DNA from: Blastomyces gilchristii SLH14081
Taxonomy: Eukaryota > Ascomycota > Eurotiomycetes > Onygenales > Ajellomycetaceae
Direction of reading: 5' to 3'
Assembly (NCBI RefSeq): GCF_000003855.2
Contig: NW_003101676.1
Span: 577,531 to 641,530 of the forward strand
DNA: 64,000 bases
Under the pieces are notes generated by a model that was not told the origin of the DNA, made no database searches, and worked only from the letters and a program-made list of their open reading frames with translations. Below, piece by piece: positions 1-12,263 of the stretch (within the stretch, counting starts at the first letter, position 1; each line of letters starts with the position of its first letter). A program made the translations under genes and the position numbers.

Positions 1-516
1 GAGTTGAATTCAACTGTTTACACTAGTTTAATCACAGAGATAACAGAGGATGAATCATCTGAAACATTCACAGATACATGAGATTAAGTCATCTCAATCT
101 CTGAGAATACTCAGAAATTGAGTGAGATTAGTTGCAATAGACTGTTCACTGTAGTGGTCTGAGCAGGTGAAGAGAGACAGTATAATATGTGAGACAGAAT
201 TATAAAAGATGAAAGCTGCTGAATCTAGTCACTGAACACTGTACTATATAGAGAGTGTATAAGAGTAATGACTAGCAGACAAAGAAAAAGTGTAAGAAAA
301 GAAAAGAGATAATAAATTAATCATCAACTGTAAGAATCAGCTGTAAAAGACAAATGTTATCATATATCTCATTTATTTTCATACATCACATGTTTAATCT
401 ATTTTCAATACTATGTCACCTGAAAAACACTAAAAACAAAGAAAATCTCAAAACTCAAGATCTGTAAGAGATTCAAGAACTGTAAGCTACTCTTGCAATA
501 ACACTGCACATGTCTC

Positions 517-1971
517 TTATTCCTCTATCACTCTGTGTACAACATTAATGTCATTTATTGCAAGATTGACTGGAATGCTAATATAGAAATGCATACATGT
601 ATGCATAGAAAAATTGAAGAAGAACATAGAACTCACAGAATCAGAAGTCAGAGCAGAAGAGACAGAAGAAATGAAAGAAGAAGAAGATACAGAACTAGAT
701 AAATAATAGCAGAAGTCATCTGAGACTGAATACTTGCAATTCAGTGTACACACAATCTTTCTCACAGAGAAGAGAGAGAAAGCAACAAGAGAAGCTTGAA
801 GATGAGAAGAAGTAGTCTCAGAAGCATTGTCATCTTTGATTAAAATGACCTCTGATGCTGAAGTAACTAAGAACTATTATTAGTGTACAAAAACTGTAAA
901 AAGCAGGGATAATAATTACTGAATGAACACCTACTGGTCTTAGAATTGTACATGTAATTACAACACACATGAGGCTCCTCAGAAAGAGAGAGAGAAACAC
1001 AGAGAAATGCAGAAAGCAGAACACAGTGTGTGAACAGCTCATTCTCATAATGACATTTCAGACAAGATGTACAAGCCTCACACTCACAAGTGTAAAAGAG
1101 TATGATATTTATATTCTTATTTCTGAAAACACAGATATTCTTCACCTGCATCATGAAGTCAGATAACAAACATCAGAGAATAGACTGATACAGGTCAATT
1201 ATTCTGAAGATATTCATCAGAGTGAATATATCTGTAATATTGAATTTAACAGTTGTAAAAAGTTCCTTGATATCTGTGAATATCATAACTTTGTGTATAA
1301 CAAAACTTATAATGATTTCTTCTAAGAACAGAAAAATCAGTGTTAGAAAGAAAAGATGAAAAAGAAAAAGACTTATAATCTTAACACTGTTGAAGAGAGA
1401 AGTGATTCTCTGATATGAATGAACAATTGTCTCATTATAAATATTTAAAATTAATGTAATAATCAGTATCTGTGACTGAGCTTCAGATAGTTGTATTATA
1501 CATCATCTTTGTACAATAAATTATTCTAGAGATTGATAAGAAGGACAGAAGTGTATGCACTGAGAAATATAATTTATTAAGTCTATACAACATCTTCTTG
1601 AAACAGAGAGAGCTGGTAATAAAAGCAGAGACAGCAGAATCAGAGAGAGTAGAAGTAGTAGAAGTGAGAATCACAGGAACAGAGATAGCAGAAGTGGGAG
1701 AACCAGACACAGAAGCAAGTATAGAAGATTAAGAGAGAGCAGCAGAGAAAGAAACAGAGAAGAAAGCAGCAGAGAAAGAAGTGACAGAAGAAGTAGAAGA
1801 GAACACAGAAGACTCAGTCACATATAATACAGACAATTTCTTCATTATTATGTTCTTCAAGTTCTCAATCAATGATTTAACATTGAGTTCACTATCATCA
1901 GCAGATGCAGATGTGTCAACATGTGAAGATTCTATATAAATAAAAATAAACATATCAGTATCTGCATTCAT
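517..1971 (-). pseudogene. Antisense accessory ORF of RLG-2 (copy A1), decayed
   Basis: The reading frame runs opposite to gag-pol between integrase and the 3' LTR. Open segments 1729-1971, 1483-1710 and 517-765 share one frame, giving about 485 codons; a further segment (867-1169) is shifted by one base, so this copy has at least one indel. The order is an N-terminal motif LIENLKN, a Ser/Thr-rich low-complexity stretch, a hydrophobic stretch near CFKKMLYRL, a Cys-rich cluster (many C-x2-C pairs) and a second Ser-rich stretch. The same order recurs in B and D. I do not recognise the family. The Cys cluster could bind zinc, but that is inference. Confidence 0.5.
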
Positions 1972-2489
1972 ATAAAATCATGTCAGAAAACACAATGAGA
2001 GGCCTGCTGAGAAGAAAAAACAGTCAAGAATATATGAGAAGATGAAGAAGATATGTTATTCATGATAATACATTCTGATAATTATTAGAAGATAAACAAG
2101 TTCTGATCATGTTTTATAACACATTACACTTACTGCTAACAAACTGCCTGATATAAGCACTACAATGATACTTGTTATGAGAACAGAGAGTCATTGTCAG
2201 AAACACATACAATGTAATAGATGAACAGATAGAAAGAGTTGAACAGAAGAAGAGATAGAAATCTTGAATAAGATGATAACATTCAATAATGATGATGATG
2301 AAGAAGATGATTGAAGAATAAGAAAAGTTAGTGAATGAAAGATGTAATATAGTGAAAGTTTCTTTGTGAGAGTGTACACAGAATGCTCACTGAATCAGAA
2401 ATAGGTCACACAATCATGAAATGCTAGTAGTGAGCTAATTCACATGAAGCTAGAATGTATGACATGATCATATGAGTGTGACTGAATAT

Positions 2490-2501
2490 GGTGAGAGAGG
2501 A
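2490..2501 (+). other. Polypurine tract of RLG-2
   Basis: GGTGAGAGAGGA, entirely purine except one T, lies directly upstream of the 3' LTR start TGTAG. It is the expected primer site for plus-strand DNA synthesis. The reverse complement occurs at the same place in B, just right of 23533. Confidence 0.75.
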
Positions 2502-2668
2502 TGTAGTTTGAAAGAATGTACAATCACTGAATAATAATGCAGCTGCTTCTGAACTTGCTTATGAATGTAAAGATGCCATAGCGGCCACCAATTAATTTAG
2601 TGTACAGTATATAAGAAGCCGGTGTACGCCTGTAATCGTACGCTGGCTCAAGCAACCTTTGAATCACA
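2502..2668 (+). repeat. RLG-2 3' LTR (copy A1)
   Basis: A 167-bp LTR that starts TGTAG and ends ATCACA; it matches the LTRs at 21574-21739, 23368-23533 and 31461-31627. The inner (left) half has lost its CpGs, while the outer (right) end keeps several, for example GTACGC and CGTACG around 2624-2643. LINE 3' untranslated sequence follows directly. Confidence 0.9.
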
Positions 2669-2793
2669 AATTGATAAATGTACAATAGTTGACTCTATAG
2701 ATATAGGAAAAACTCTGAGAACTAAAAAGTTCTCAGGTAGATATCATAGTCTCTGACTACATACATCTATAATTGAAGAATAATAATAATAAT
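2669..2793 (+). mobile_element. LINE 3' tail fragment
   Basis: The last about 125 bp of the Tad-like LINE, matching 54965-55094: the conserved hairpin CTGAGAAC/GTTCTCAG and the terminal (TAA)n. It is the right flank of the RLG-2 A1 insertion. Beyond the tail lies LINE sequence in the opposite orientation, so this LINE copy had itself inserted into the older L1/L3 LINE. Confidence 0.8.
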
Positions 2794-4491
2794 ATACAGT
2801 GTATTACAATATACTCAGAATTTTCATTTGCATTGTAGAATAAGCATTCTATTAAATCAAATCTATTATTAAATCTTTATATATAAGATTTGAAATAATC
2901 ATGTTCTAGTTTCAGCTGAATTATAGATGAGAATATTTTCTTTTTACATTTAATTGAACACAATTTTCACTTGAGTTTTATTTCAAATCTTGAATAATAT
3001 ATACTCCTCTTTTATTTCTGCCAGTTTTCATTTTATTTATATAAACAAGATTCTTTTAGCTTTCTCTTTATAAAAGATGAGAACACTATTTTTTGAATAG
3101 ATCTGCTTAATTCTGAACTCTTTTTTGCAGCTGAATCAGCTAATTCATTATCATGAATATTCATATGAGTAGAAACTTAGTGTAGATGAATTATCAGTTT
3201 TAATATTCTTCTCTTTTGAATTTTTAAAACAGAATGTAAAATCAGTTTAAGATTCATTTGATTATTATGAATCTGACTATTTCTAAGTCTTTTTAAAGCA
3301 GCTTGACTATTAGAGAATATTCATATCTCTTTCAATCTATTTTCTCTTTTATAAGATTTTATTTCAATGAGTTTGAAATCTGTTACTATTATAAATAGTT
3401 CAGTATCAAAGAGTTCAGATTCACAGTTTAAATATCAGAAATCTGAGATAAAATTAATACTATCTTCAGTATAAGCAATGTCTGTATCTAATCTGTTTAT
3501 ACTTTTATTTTTTAAGTCATCTGAGTAAATCAGAATAGGGCCTTTTATATTAATTGTAGAGATTCTCTTCAAATACTGTTTATATTCTCTCTTCTTAGAT
3601 AGTTCACTTATTTATAAGTCTATGAGAGATTCAAGCTTTTCTCTTCAGAGAGATATCTTCTCATGATTAACTTTTTCAATATTTAATAAAGAAAATTGAT
3701 TTTTAATCAGTAAATATAGTATATATAGTTAAGAGAATATTTTCTTTGAAGAATTATTTTTATTTCAATTAAGAAATCTATTTCAATGCAGTTTATTTCC
3801 TGAGTTGATTAATGAAAATGAAGAAGAAACTCTTTCTCTGATTATGTAATTTAAGATTATCTTTATAACTCTCAGAGTATAGTTCATACAGATCTTTTCA
3901 AATCTAATAGAAGAAGAGAGAATTGAAGCTTTAATTTTCATTACTTTAATAGAAGATGATTTGAATACTACTAGAATTCTTCTCAAAGCTCTGTTTTACA
4001 GACTTTGAAGGAGTTCAGTGAAATTTTCTTGATTATTTCATCAAACTTAAACTTCATAATCAGTTACTGAGATAATACAGACTATGTATAACTGTCTTAT
4101 AATCTGAAAGAATAGATCTCTCTCTGTATTTAATAGTCTGATTATGCTATTTAATAGTCTTTGTGCCTTAATAGTTCTTTGTTGAATATAATGTTTAAAA
4201 TTCAACTTGAAGTTTAATCATACTTCTAATCATTTAACATTCAAACTGAGTTTAATCTCTTTATCTAAAAGAGTTAGGCACAGTTTTTTCTCAATGAATT
4301 TAGAAAAGAAATGAATTAACTCAGTTTTATTCATATTAAATTAAATTTGATTGATATCTACTCTAATAAAGACTTTCTTTACTGCTTTTTCAATCACTTC
4401 TAAATTCTCTTTGATTGTTTTTAAACTGTAGACTAGATCAATATCATTCATATAACTTGAAGATCTCACTATTTTCATGTCTCTATTCTTG
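2794..4491 (-). pseudogene. LINE ORF2 fragment L1 (RT 3' part, RNase H)
   Basis: The reverse complement of ORF2 of the LINE at 50745-54707, covering RT palm and thumb through RNase H to near the C-terminal Cys/His motif. The RT catalytic box reads Y-M-N-D at 4443-4454, where Y-x-D-D is expected. Many stops are present, mostly TGA where the better copy has Trp. It continues at 17916-21573 (L3): the two halves are separated by the tRNA-headed insertion, with a 13-bp duplication at the break (4479-4491 and 17916-17928). Confidence 0.85.
4479..4491 (+). repeat. Target-site duplication, left copy
   Basis: GTCTCTATTCTTG, repeated with one C/T change at 17916-17928, flanks the whole insert 4492-17915. 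Both copies belong to the same interrupted LINE (L1/L3). This length is typical of LINE-type target-primed insertion. Confidence 0.8.
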
Positions 4492-4571
4492 CCAGTGTGG
4501 CTCAGTTGATAAGACTGATAATCAAGACCGGACACATTAGAGATATGTGAGTTCAAATCTCATCACTGACA
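4491..4571 (+). pseudogene. Degenerate tRNA-like sequence
   Basis: It has an A-box-like TGGCTCAGTTGAT (4498-4510) and a B-box GTTCAAATC (4551-4559). The 5' GCCAGTG pairs with 3' CACTGAC except at one position, and GTGAG/CTCAT forms a T-stem. A CACAT/ATGTG pair before it would give a long variable arm, as in Leu or Ser tRNAs. The anticodon arm is imperfect and I cannot assign an amino acid. It is the head of the retrocopy above, unlikely to be a working tRNA. Confidence 0.5.
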
Positions 4572-5239
4572 TCTGTCACTTCTTATTCATGAAAGCTCTT
4601 ATGTAATAGAGACTGAGTCTAATTAGTCAGACTTGATACAGAATAGAACTCTCTGCTATAAGTTAAGTCACTAGTTAAGTGAGATTCTGCAAACATTTAT
4701 CAGAGCTAATATGAGATGTCAGTATCTCACTAACATACTATGCATCTGTCCAGGTTCTAATGCTATAGAGTCAAGCCTAATATAGTGATTATATACTACT
4801 TGAGCTAGTCTCTAACTAGAGCTGTCATTGAAGCCTAGCTCTCTCTTAAATATAGAGAATAATTTTGAAAATCACTTAACTAGCAGATCTATACATGTAT
4901 CTAGACTCTAGACAGAGCACTCTGATAGTCTAGAGTCTGTAAGCTCACTGTCAAGCTCTAATACTGACAGGGAGAACTGAAGTTATTAAGTCTATAATTA
5001 ATCTCTAATACAGAGTAAGGTTATGACTGCTGATAGATAGATCTATGAGCATCTAACAGAGCCGAGATCAGCAACCGGAAGCTTAATATGTACGCTAAGT
5101 GAGTGATGACAGTCACTAACTAACACCTCTGAAAATTAGTGACTGGCCTGAGAGGACAGATGCAGTGATCAGTTAATTATAGAGAGTTAAAATATAATTA
5201 GCTTAAGATGTATTTGCAGATAACTAGAGTCTGTAGTCT
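4492..5239 (+). mobile_element. tRNA-headed body of a chimeric retrocopy
   Basis: About 750 bp that matches nothing else in the window. It begins with a tRNA-like segment and runs into LINE 3' sequence (5240 onward, then 11132-11599 and 17753-17915) ending in (TAA)n. With the nested Gypsy elements removed, the unit is about 1.6 kb: tRNA-like head, unknown body, LINE 3' end. It is bounded by a 13-bp target duplication. It could be a large SINE, or a one-off chimeric cDNA made by template switching onto LINE RNA. The body has no long reading frame and is rich in CTAG-type short inverted motifs. Confidence 0.6.
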
Positions 5240-5491
5240 ATCAAAAAACAGTATTCTGATCTTTTATAAAGAGAAAGATAAAAGAATCTTGTTTAAACAA
5301 ATGAAATAAAAGCTGGCAGAAACAAAAGAAGAGTATACATTATTCAAGATTTGAAATAAAACTCAAGTGAAAATCTTGTTCAATTAAATGTAAAAAGAAA
5401 ATATTCTCATCTATAATTCACCTGAAACTAGAACATGATTATTTCAAATCTTATATACAAAGATTTGATAATAGATTCAATTCAATAGAAT
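5240..5491 (+). pseudogene. LINE ORF2 3' fragment L2, part 1
   Basis: Matches LINE L5 from about 54205 to 54465, downstream of RNase H. It is interrupted by Gypsy element E1, whose 5-bp duplication AGAAT is at 5487-5491 and 11132-11136; the LINE resumes at 11137 without loss. Confidence 0.8.
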
Positions 5492-5799
5492 TGTAAGAGG
5501 CCTACGCCGAATAGATCGGTATAATATTATAGGTCTTATATAACAAAGATAAAAACATTAGAGAAGGAAAGAAAGAGAAAGTGCGAGAATCAGTGATTAA
5601 GGTGGATATTTATATGTGTATGTGGTAGTGTGCACAGTGGAGCTTCGGGGCGGAAGAATATACGCGCGTTTGTAGCAGCTGAGGATCAGTGATTGAGAAT
5701 GACCAAGAATCAGAGCATACATGTTCAAGAATGAAGTGATTGGAATCTGTGAAGTGTAACAGAATAGTCTATATAATTGATTGAGTGCAGCCTGTCACA
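5492..5799 (-). repeat. E1 3' LTR
   Basis: 308 bp, TGTAAGAGG...TGTCACA on the + strand. The outer edge (left) keeps CpGs at CCTACGCCGA and ATCGG (5501-5519), where the inner copy at 10833-10850 reads CTACACTG and ATCAG. The inner edge (right) is depleted: TGAGTGCAGCCTGTC, against CGGGCGCAGCCCGCC in the other LTR. Confidence 0.9.
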
Positions 5800-8700
5800 T
5801 TAGCCCTCTCTTTCAGAAGCAGTTCTCATCAGTCAAGAACCACTGTTTCAGATAACATACAACTCAGAGTTCAGATCAGTTGATTGTAATCAATTCATTT
5901 CACAAGATATTATCAGTCACAGTCACAGAGTCTCTCATTGAGAATATTCTCAATCTCTCACTCAAGCTCATTATCTTCTTCTATAATGCCTGATAACTGT
6001 CAGTCAGAAGTCAGTTGAGAAGGAAATGAATCAGTGACAGCATGATGAAGCAAGCTTGTATAAAATACATTATGAATTTCTGATGATGTGTCAAGATAAT
6101 AGTTGTGACTATCTAGAACTTCTATCACTTTATACTTGATGTGGCAGTAATCTAGTGTACAAGATGAATGTGTGATTTGTATGTTCTTAAGATTCAATCA
6201 TATCAGATCTTCTATCTTATATTGTTCAGTGAAGTCTCAGTGAACATTGATTTGATCTTCTTAATCTTGTTTTGCAGTTGTCATGAAGGCCTCTGCTCAA
6301 TCATGAGCATCTCAGAGTTTCATTACTATATTATCAGTGATCTGAATCAGACTGTGAGAGTTCAGTGTGAACTGTGTAATCTCTAGAAGATTCAACACTT
6401 TCATGTGATATTCATGTGTAAGAAAGAACAGGCTTACATCTGTTGAAATAGCATCTTGACTATTGATAGTAATCTCTGTGTGTAGAAGAAGGTCATGTCA
6501 ATTGTCTTGTAGATAATTACAGAACTTACAGAGATAATTCTTCATAGTCTGAATTGTTTATTCTGACACATCATCAGTCTTGAGATGATAGACAGTTGAT
6601 AGATAGCATATAATCTTGAGAACTTGACAGATTCTTGTTCAGAGAGCACTTATAAATTGATGACTCTGATCTGATACTATAGATCTCAGTAATTCATGTA
6701 TCTGATAGAACAGACTCTGTAGAAGAGCTTCAGTGACTTGTTCAGCATTCATCTTATCACAAGATTTTAATATTACATCTTTGCTCAGTCAATTCACAAT
6801 GATCAGAATATTTCTACAACTCTTGCTCTCAGATAGATTGACAGTGAAGTCAATTACTACATCTCATCAGATTCTATCAGAGATATTGAGTGATTTTAAT
6901 AGATCTATTCTACAGTTCTTTCATGAGATAACAGAAGAATAGTAATTGCAGTTTTAGACAAAGTGTCTGATGCTATTTAATATCTCAGATTAGTAGAACT
7001 CTCAGAAGATTATTCTATACAGTTGTTCACAGCCTGAATAATCAGTCATATGTGAATCATGCATCTCTTACATTATTCAAGTGCATAAGAATTCAGAGTG
7101 AAGAACTCAGCATTGTTCATGAAATCATAGAGTATTATTATCATCAATTGAACATTCTGAGATATCAGTTCTTATACATAGTTCTGAAGAAAATCAGAGT
7201 GCTTCTTAATATACTACTTCAGTGAGAATCTGAAGAAGTTCATTCATCTGAGCTGCTGTATATCACAGTTAATTCAGTGTAGAGAAAGTGAAGATATCAA
7301 TAATAGTTCTAACTGAAGAAGTATGTATAGTGTCATGAACTGTTTTATCTTGATTAACTAGTATCTTCAGATTTAAGAGCTGATGCTCTCAGTTCATTCA
7401 GTGAGTATCTGTTACATCAGATAGCATATCTTGCTCTTATCATGAGAGAGCATCTGTTATCAAGTTCTGGCTATCAGAACAGTAGTGTATTGTAAAATGA
7501 AAGTGACTTAAGAACTCAGATCATCACATCTATTATTCAGTGAGTTTACAGGTAGTTGTAAAGTATTTGAGATTCTTATGATCTGTGACTATCTCAAATT
7601 CAAAGATACTTCAGAGTTCAGAGTCTCATTCTTCTAAACAGTGTATAATTATGAGAAGTTCTTTATTATAGATCTCATAATTGCATTCAGTGAGACTCAG
7701 TTTCTTAAACATGAAGACATATAATTGTAGAATCTCTTTATTATTATATTGCAATATCACTTCTTCTGTTATATAGTCAGAGAAATCAGCTTCAACAACT
7801 GTCTCATGATCAGAATCAAATATTATCAGCAGAGAAGTATTAATAAACATCTTCTTCATCTATATAAATGCAGCTTTGATATTTATCAATTATTGAAATA
7901 CTGAGTCTTTCTTAGTGAGATCTGTAAGTGATCTCATAATATGTGAGAAGTTTTATATAAATCATCAATAGAAGTTAGCAAATTCAATGAAGCTTTGTAT
8001 GTCTTTCACAGTATATAGAGCTTCTTATTCAAGAATAGCAGAGACTTTCTCAGAATTCATTTGAATTCTCTTATCAGCTTTGATAATAAAACTCAGATAC
8101 TTGATACTCTTGACTTCAAAATCACACTTGTCAATATCTATTGATAGTCCTGCTTCTTATAGCTGTTATAATACCTTTTATACATACTCTTAATATTCTT
8201 TTCTGAATTCATTGATGAAGATGAGAATGTCATCTAGATAAGTAGATACAAACTTATCAAGAAAATCTCAGAGTGCTTAGTTAATATACTTCTGAAATAT
8301 ACTGAGAGCATTAGTCAGTTCAAAGAGTGTAACTATTCATTCAAAGAGGTCATAACATGTTCAGAATGCTGTAAGTTATTTATCTTCTTCAGTGATATGA
8401 ATCTTATGAAATGCAGCAATGACATCTAGTTTTATAAATCATTGAGCTTATTCAATCCATGCTAGAGTTTCATTGATGAGAGATAAGAAATATTGATCTT
8501 TCTTTGTCAATCTATTCAGATCTCAGTAGTTCACACAGAATCAGAGTTCTTCATCTGATTTCTTTGTAAAGAGAATAGAGGCTGCAGTGAAAGAGTTGCT
8601 AATATGTATGAATTCTTTATTTAACAGATTATTGAGTATCTTTTGAAGAAGAAGAAGTTCATCTCAGAATATGTTATAAAGAGAGTCTCATGATAATTCA

Positions 8701-9383
8701 GAATTCTTATCATTCTTTTTCTCTAACTTGATACTGTGATTCACTCTGAAATCTTGTAAGAAAGATATGTTCATAATATTATCTTATCAGAAGATATCTA
8801 GATATTCATGATATTGTTGAGAGAGTTTTATACAAGAATCTATTATTGTAATATAAGATAATTTTTCTAGAGTCTTTTTGATATTAGTCAGACTGATAGA
8901 ATAGATTGATATATGATTCTGCTATCAGTGATTCTTTCAGCAACTTCTTTTTCTAAGCATTTCATAGATATTAGCAGAGATCTGTGTCAGATCAATAGTC
9001 TTATAAATGTCATCTTTGTGAATTCTATTATTATTAGAAAATATCAAGCTTCTGTTTCAAGTGTTCAATAAGATGTCTTGTTCAGATAGTCAGACAAGTT
9101 CTAATATAAGATTGTAATCAAGATTATCAACTTTATATACATAGACATCTTTATATTGATGTTCTCTCACATCTATGATCAGCTTCATCATGTAACAGAT
9201 ACAAATGTCTTTTGAATCATTAAATTCTGTGAGAAGTTGAGGTTTTGATAAAGAGATATACTGAAGATTATAATATCTTATAACTGAAGATTTTATCATT
9301 GCATAGTAGCATAGACTGCTGTCTATCATGACTTTCATATTATACATATTATCAATCACAGAAGATACAAGAATTGTATTCAT
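5800..9383 (-). pseudogene. E1 pol: protease, RT, RNase H, integrase, chromodomain
   Basis: Reading from the right: a retropepsin-like segment (9090-9383) with VMIDSS where the active site D-[ST]-G is expected; RT with an intact YLDD box (8229-8240); Gypsy RNase H (7626-7859) with EADFSDY and KLSLTECNYEIYNKELL; integrase; and a C-terminal segment (6000-6197, VFYTSLLHHAV) followed by a chromodomain-like EIENIL...YLVK pattern near 5830-5960. This domain order defines Ty3/Gypsy chromoviruses. Dozens of stops, many TGA at Trp positions, interrupt it. In E1 and E2 the protease frame is offset by the same amount from gag, which suggests an ancestral frameshift. Confidence 0.8.
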
Positions 9384-9399
9384 TGTTATCTTCTCTTTA

Positions 9400-10552
9400 A
9401 ATCATTGTGGTCTGATCTCTTCAAGCTCCTGTTTACAAATTTAAACAGAAGCTAATCTTTTCCCTGTTTCATCTGAGCATTCTTATAGTTATATTCTGAA
9501 TCTTCCTCTAATGTAATGTGATTGACACAGACAGATACTGATTCATTCTTTAAACAAGAAGACACTGATCTTTCTCTCAAGTATGAAGACATATAGATCA
9601 ATTGACAGTTCAAAGCAATGTGTTCTGATTAGTTACAGTTGATACACACTTCACATTGACATTGATCAGTGACTTCTTCAGAAGTGATCTCAGAGACTCA
9701 GAAGCCTGTTCAGACAGCAGAGACTCTTGCTTATGTATAGATATTTAAGTCTACTCAATTCATAGCATCTGCATCATTATTATTTCTCAGCATGAGTGTA
9801 TGAGTTGCTGAAGTGTAACATCTTCTATCACTATTCTGTATATTCTTGAGCTTAGTAAGATAGTTATTCATTATCTGAAGCTGTGTGCAGAAGCCTTTAT
9901 AAGTCTGATCTTTATCTACACTTATAAGAACTTGTAAGAGTTTAAAAGTTAATGTCTTCTTGAGCATGCTAATCTTCATTTAATTCTCTCAAGATTAATT
10001 ATCTGCTTCTAGAATCTTGATATGAAAGTCAGAAATAAATGTTGTAAGAGAAATATTTCTCTATCAGATACTCTGTAGTCAATCTAATACTTTCTATTAT
10101 ATAGCAGTGTCTCAGAACAGAATATCAAAATGTTTCATAATATTATTAGGCATTTGCAACACTGATTCATATACTTTTATTTATGAATGAAACTTCTGTT
10201 TCATATGATCTTTCAATTGTTCATTGATATATCAATCTTGATTAATTAATAAACTGATGACATCTTCATCTACACTCAGTTTCATGAGTATTTCCATCCT
10301 TCATGATGAGTAGAGAGTGAGATTAAAAGCATTAAAATATACAGAAGTATCTAAGTGTTCTTTCAGTGCTTTTGTATTTTATTCTGTAGATGTTGAAATT
10401 ATGTAAGTTAGTTATTGAATCTCTTTGTATTGATGTTATTGAGTTGCATGCATATCAGCTATTTGTTATTATTATAGTTTCAACATTGCTCAGAGTCACT
10501 GTGACACTGTGTCTATACTCATGTTCAAGAGTTTCATATTATTGTTAGACAT
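9400..10552 (-). pseudogene. E1 gag
   Basis: Starts at a Met at 10552 (MSNNN-), matched by E2 at 12264 and E3 at 41217. It contains a capsid-type region (open segment 9755-9979, ending FKLLQVLISVDKDQTYKG) and a C-x2-C-x4-H-x4-C zinc knuckle at 9605-9646 (CINC...H...C) with an in-frame TAA where Trp is likely. Gag packages the element's RNA. It is broken by many stops. Confidence 0.7.
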
Positions 10553-10823
10553 GATTATATCAATTGTTGAATGTGTAATTGTATTCTCATATATCTGAGT
10601 GTCAGAACTCTCAGATCTTTCACTGACATTCTCTTATAAAATCTTATTCTCTTCATAAGATCTTGTTGCAAGGTCACAGCAACTGATGAGCAAGCTTCTA
10701 TCTGAGAACTCAGTGTCTGCTTAACTATTTGACTGTTTCTCTATTTCTTATGCATTGTTACACATTTGAATATCTCTTGATAAATAATCATTTCTGATGA
10801 GAAGATGATGAATGTTTTTATAG

Positions 10824-11131
10824 TGTAAGAGGCCTACACTGAATAGATCAGTATAATATTATAGGTCTTATATAACAAAGATAAAAATGTTAGAGAAGGA
10901 AAGAAAGAGAAAGTGCAAGAATCAGTGATTGAGATGGATATTTATACGCGTATGTGGTGGTGTATGCAGTGGAGCTTCGGGGTGGGAGAATATATGCGCG
11001 TTCATAGCGGCCGAGGATCGGTGATCGAGAATGGCTGAGAATCGGAGCGTACGCGTTTGAGAATGAAGTGGTTGGGATCTGTGAAGTGTAACAGAATAGT
11101 CTATATGATTGATCGGGCGCAGCCCGCCACA
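10824..11131 (-). repeat. E1 5' LTR
   Basis: 308 bp. The outer end (10930-11131) is rich in unmutated CpG (TACGCG, GCGGCCG, ATCGGGCGC), while the inner 30 bases have lost theirs. Apparent reading frames here (for example 10890-11132) are chance. Confidence 0.9.
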
Positions 11132-11599
11132 AGAATGCTTATTCTGTAATATAAATGAAAATTCTAAGTATATTGTAATACACTGTGTATTATACAATAA
11201 TCTCAGAGTCAGATTGAAAGAGAAGTATGATTTAAATTAATTAAATATAAGATTTTTATTCTCAACTGAGACAGGAATTAAATACTTAGTAGACTTTCTA
11301 TCAGAAACTCAAGCAGCTATAAGAAAATGACTGAATTTAAAAATATCTGAATATGAAGAGGTGAAAATTGATCAGAGATAGTCTGTTAGAATAATTATAC
11401 ACTATCTTTTAATAATTTTATTTTATTATAGTCTCTCTTTACTTTACTTTTTTTTTTCTATTCTTTTTTATCTACTTATTTAATATATCTATCTTTAAGA
11501 GTGTGTTCTCATTTCTTTTATCATGATATTTTCAAATGATTTCAAAGTATTAGAAGGTGTTAGAATACTGCAATTTGTAAAGAGTTTTTATATTCTGAG
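11132..11599 (+). pseudogene. LINE ORF2 3' end and UTR, L2 part 2
   Basis: Continues L2 from E1's duplication AGAAT through the ORF2 C-terminus (matching 54459-54707) into the 3' untranslated region. It is broken at 11595-11599 (CTGAG) by insertion of E2, and resumes at 17753 with the same CTGAG. Confidence 0.85.
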
Positions 11600-11932
11600 T
11601 GTGGCGGGCTGCGCCCGATCAATCATATAGACTATTTCATTACACTCCATAGATTCTTCCATTCCCGATCACCGATTCTCGGCCGCTACGAACGCGCGTA
11701 ACATACACTCTGATTCTCAGCCATTTCTGATCACTGATCCTCGGCCGCTATGAATACATGTATATTCTTTCACCCTGAAGCTCCACTGTGTACATCACCA
11801 CATACATGTATAAATATTCATCTTAATCACTAATTCTCACACTTTCTCTTTCTTTTCTTCTTTAATGTTTTTATCTTTATTATATAAGATCTATTAATAT
11901 TATACTGATCTATTCAGTGTAGGCTTCTTACA
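11600..11932 (+). repeat. E2 5' LTR
   Basis: 333 bp. The outer (left) side retains GGCGGGCTGCGCCCG and CGGCCGCTACG; the inner (right) end reads CAGTGTAGGCTTC, against CGGCGTAGGCCTC in the outer end of the 3' LTR. Confidence 0.9.
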
Positions 11933-12263
11933 CTATAAAAACATTCTTCATCTTCTTATAAGAAAATAATTATTCACACATAATCTTCTCATTAGAAACA
12001 ATTATTCATTAAGAGATATCTGAACATGTAACAATGCATAAGAAATAGAGAAACAGTCAAACAGTTAAGTAGACACTGAGTTCTCAGATAGAAGCTTACT
12101 TATCAGTCACTCTGACTTCATAACAAGATCTTACAAAGAGAATAAGATCTTACAAAAGAATGTCAGTGAAAGACCTGAGAGTTCTGACACTCAGACATAT
12201 TAGAATACAATTACACTTCTTCAGATTTCACAGATATCATATATCTGACAAAACAATATAATC

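Larger units (their letters stand above)
1..2668 (+). mobile_element. RLG-2 Gypsy retrotransposon, 3' part (copy A1)
   Basis: This is the 3' third of an 8.3-kb LTR element whose complete copy lies at 23368-31627 on the other strand; the left part is outside the window. Position 1 matches D at about 35432 and the reverse complement of B at about 26070. It holds the region downstream of integrase, with an antisense reading frame, a polypurine tract at 2490-2501 and the 3' LTR at 2502-2668. It sits in the 3' untranslated region of a LINE, whose remainder follows at 2669-2793. The differences from B and D are nearly all C/T or G/A transitions. Confidence 0.85.
5492..11131 (-). mobile_element. Complete RLG-1 Ty3/Gypsy element E1
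   Basis: A 5640-bp LTR retrotransposon coding on the - strand, with 308-bp LTRs at 5492-5799 and 10824-11131, 5-bp duplication AGAAT, and order gag, protease, RT, RNase H, integrase, chromodomain-like tail. A purine-rich tract (GAAAGAGAGGGCTAA, - strand) abuts the 3' LTR at 5800-5814. Stops throughout make it non-autonomous. It inserted into LINE fragment L2. No convincing tRNA primer site was seen beside the 5' LTR. Confidence 0.9.

Noticed and set aside
10890..11197. Short minus-strand frames in the E1 5' LTR
   Set aside because: They lie in a CpG-rich spared LTR edge, where stops are rare by composition, and the equivalent LTRs are not open.
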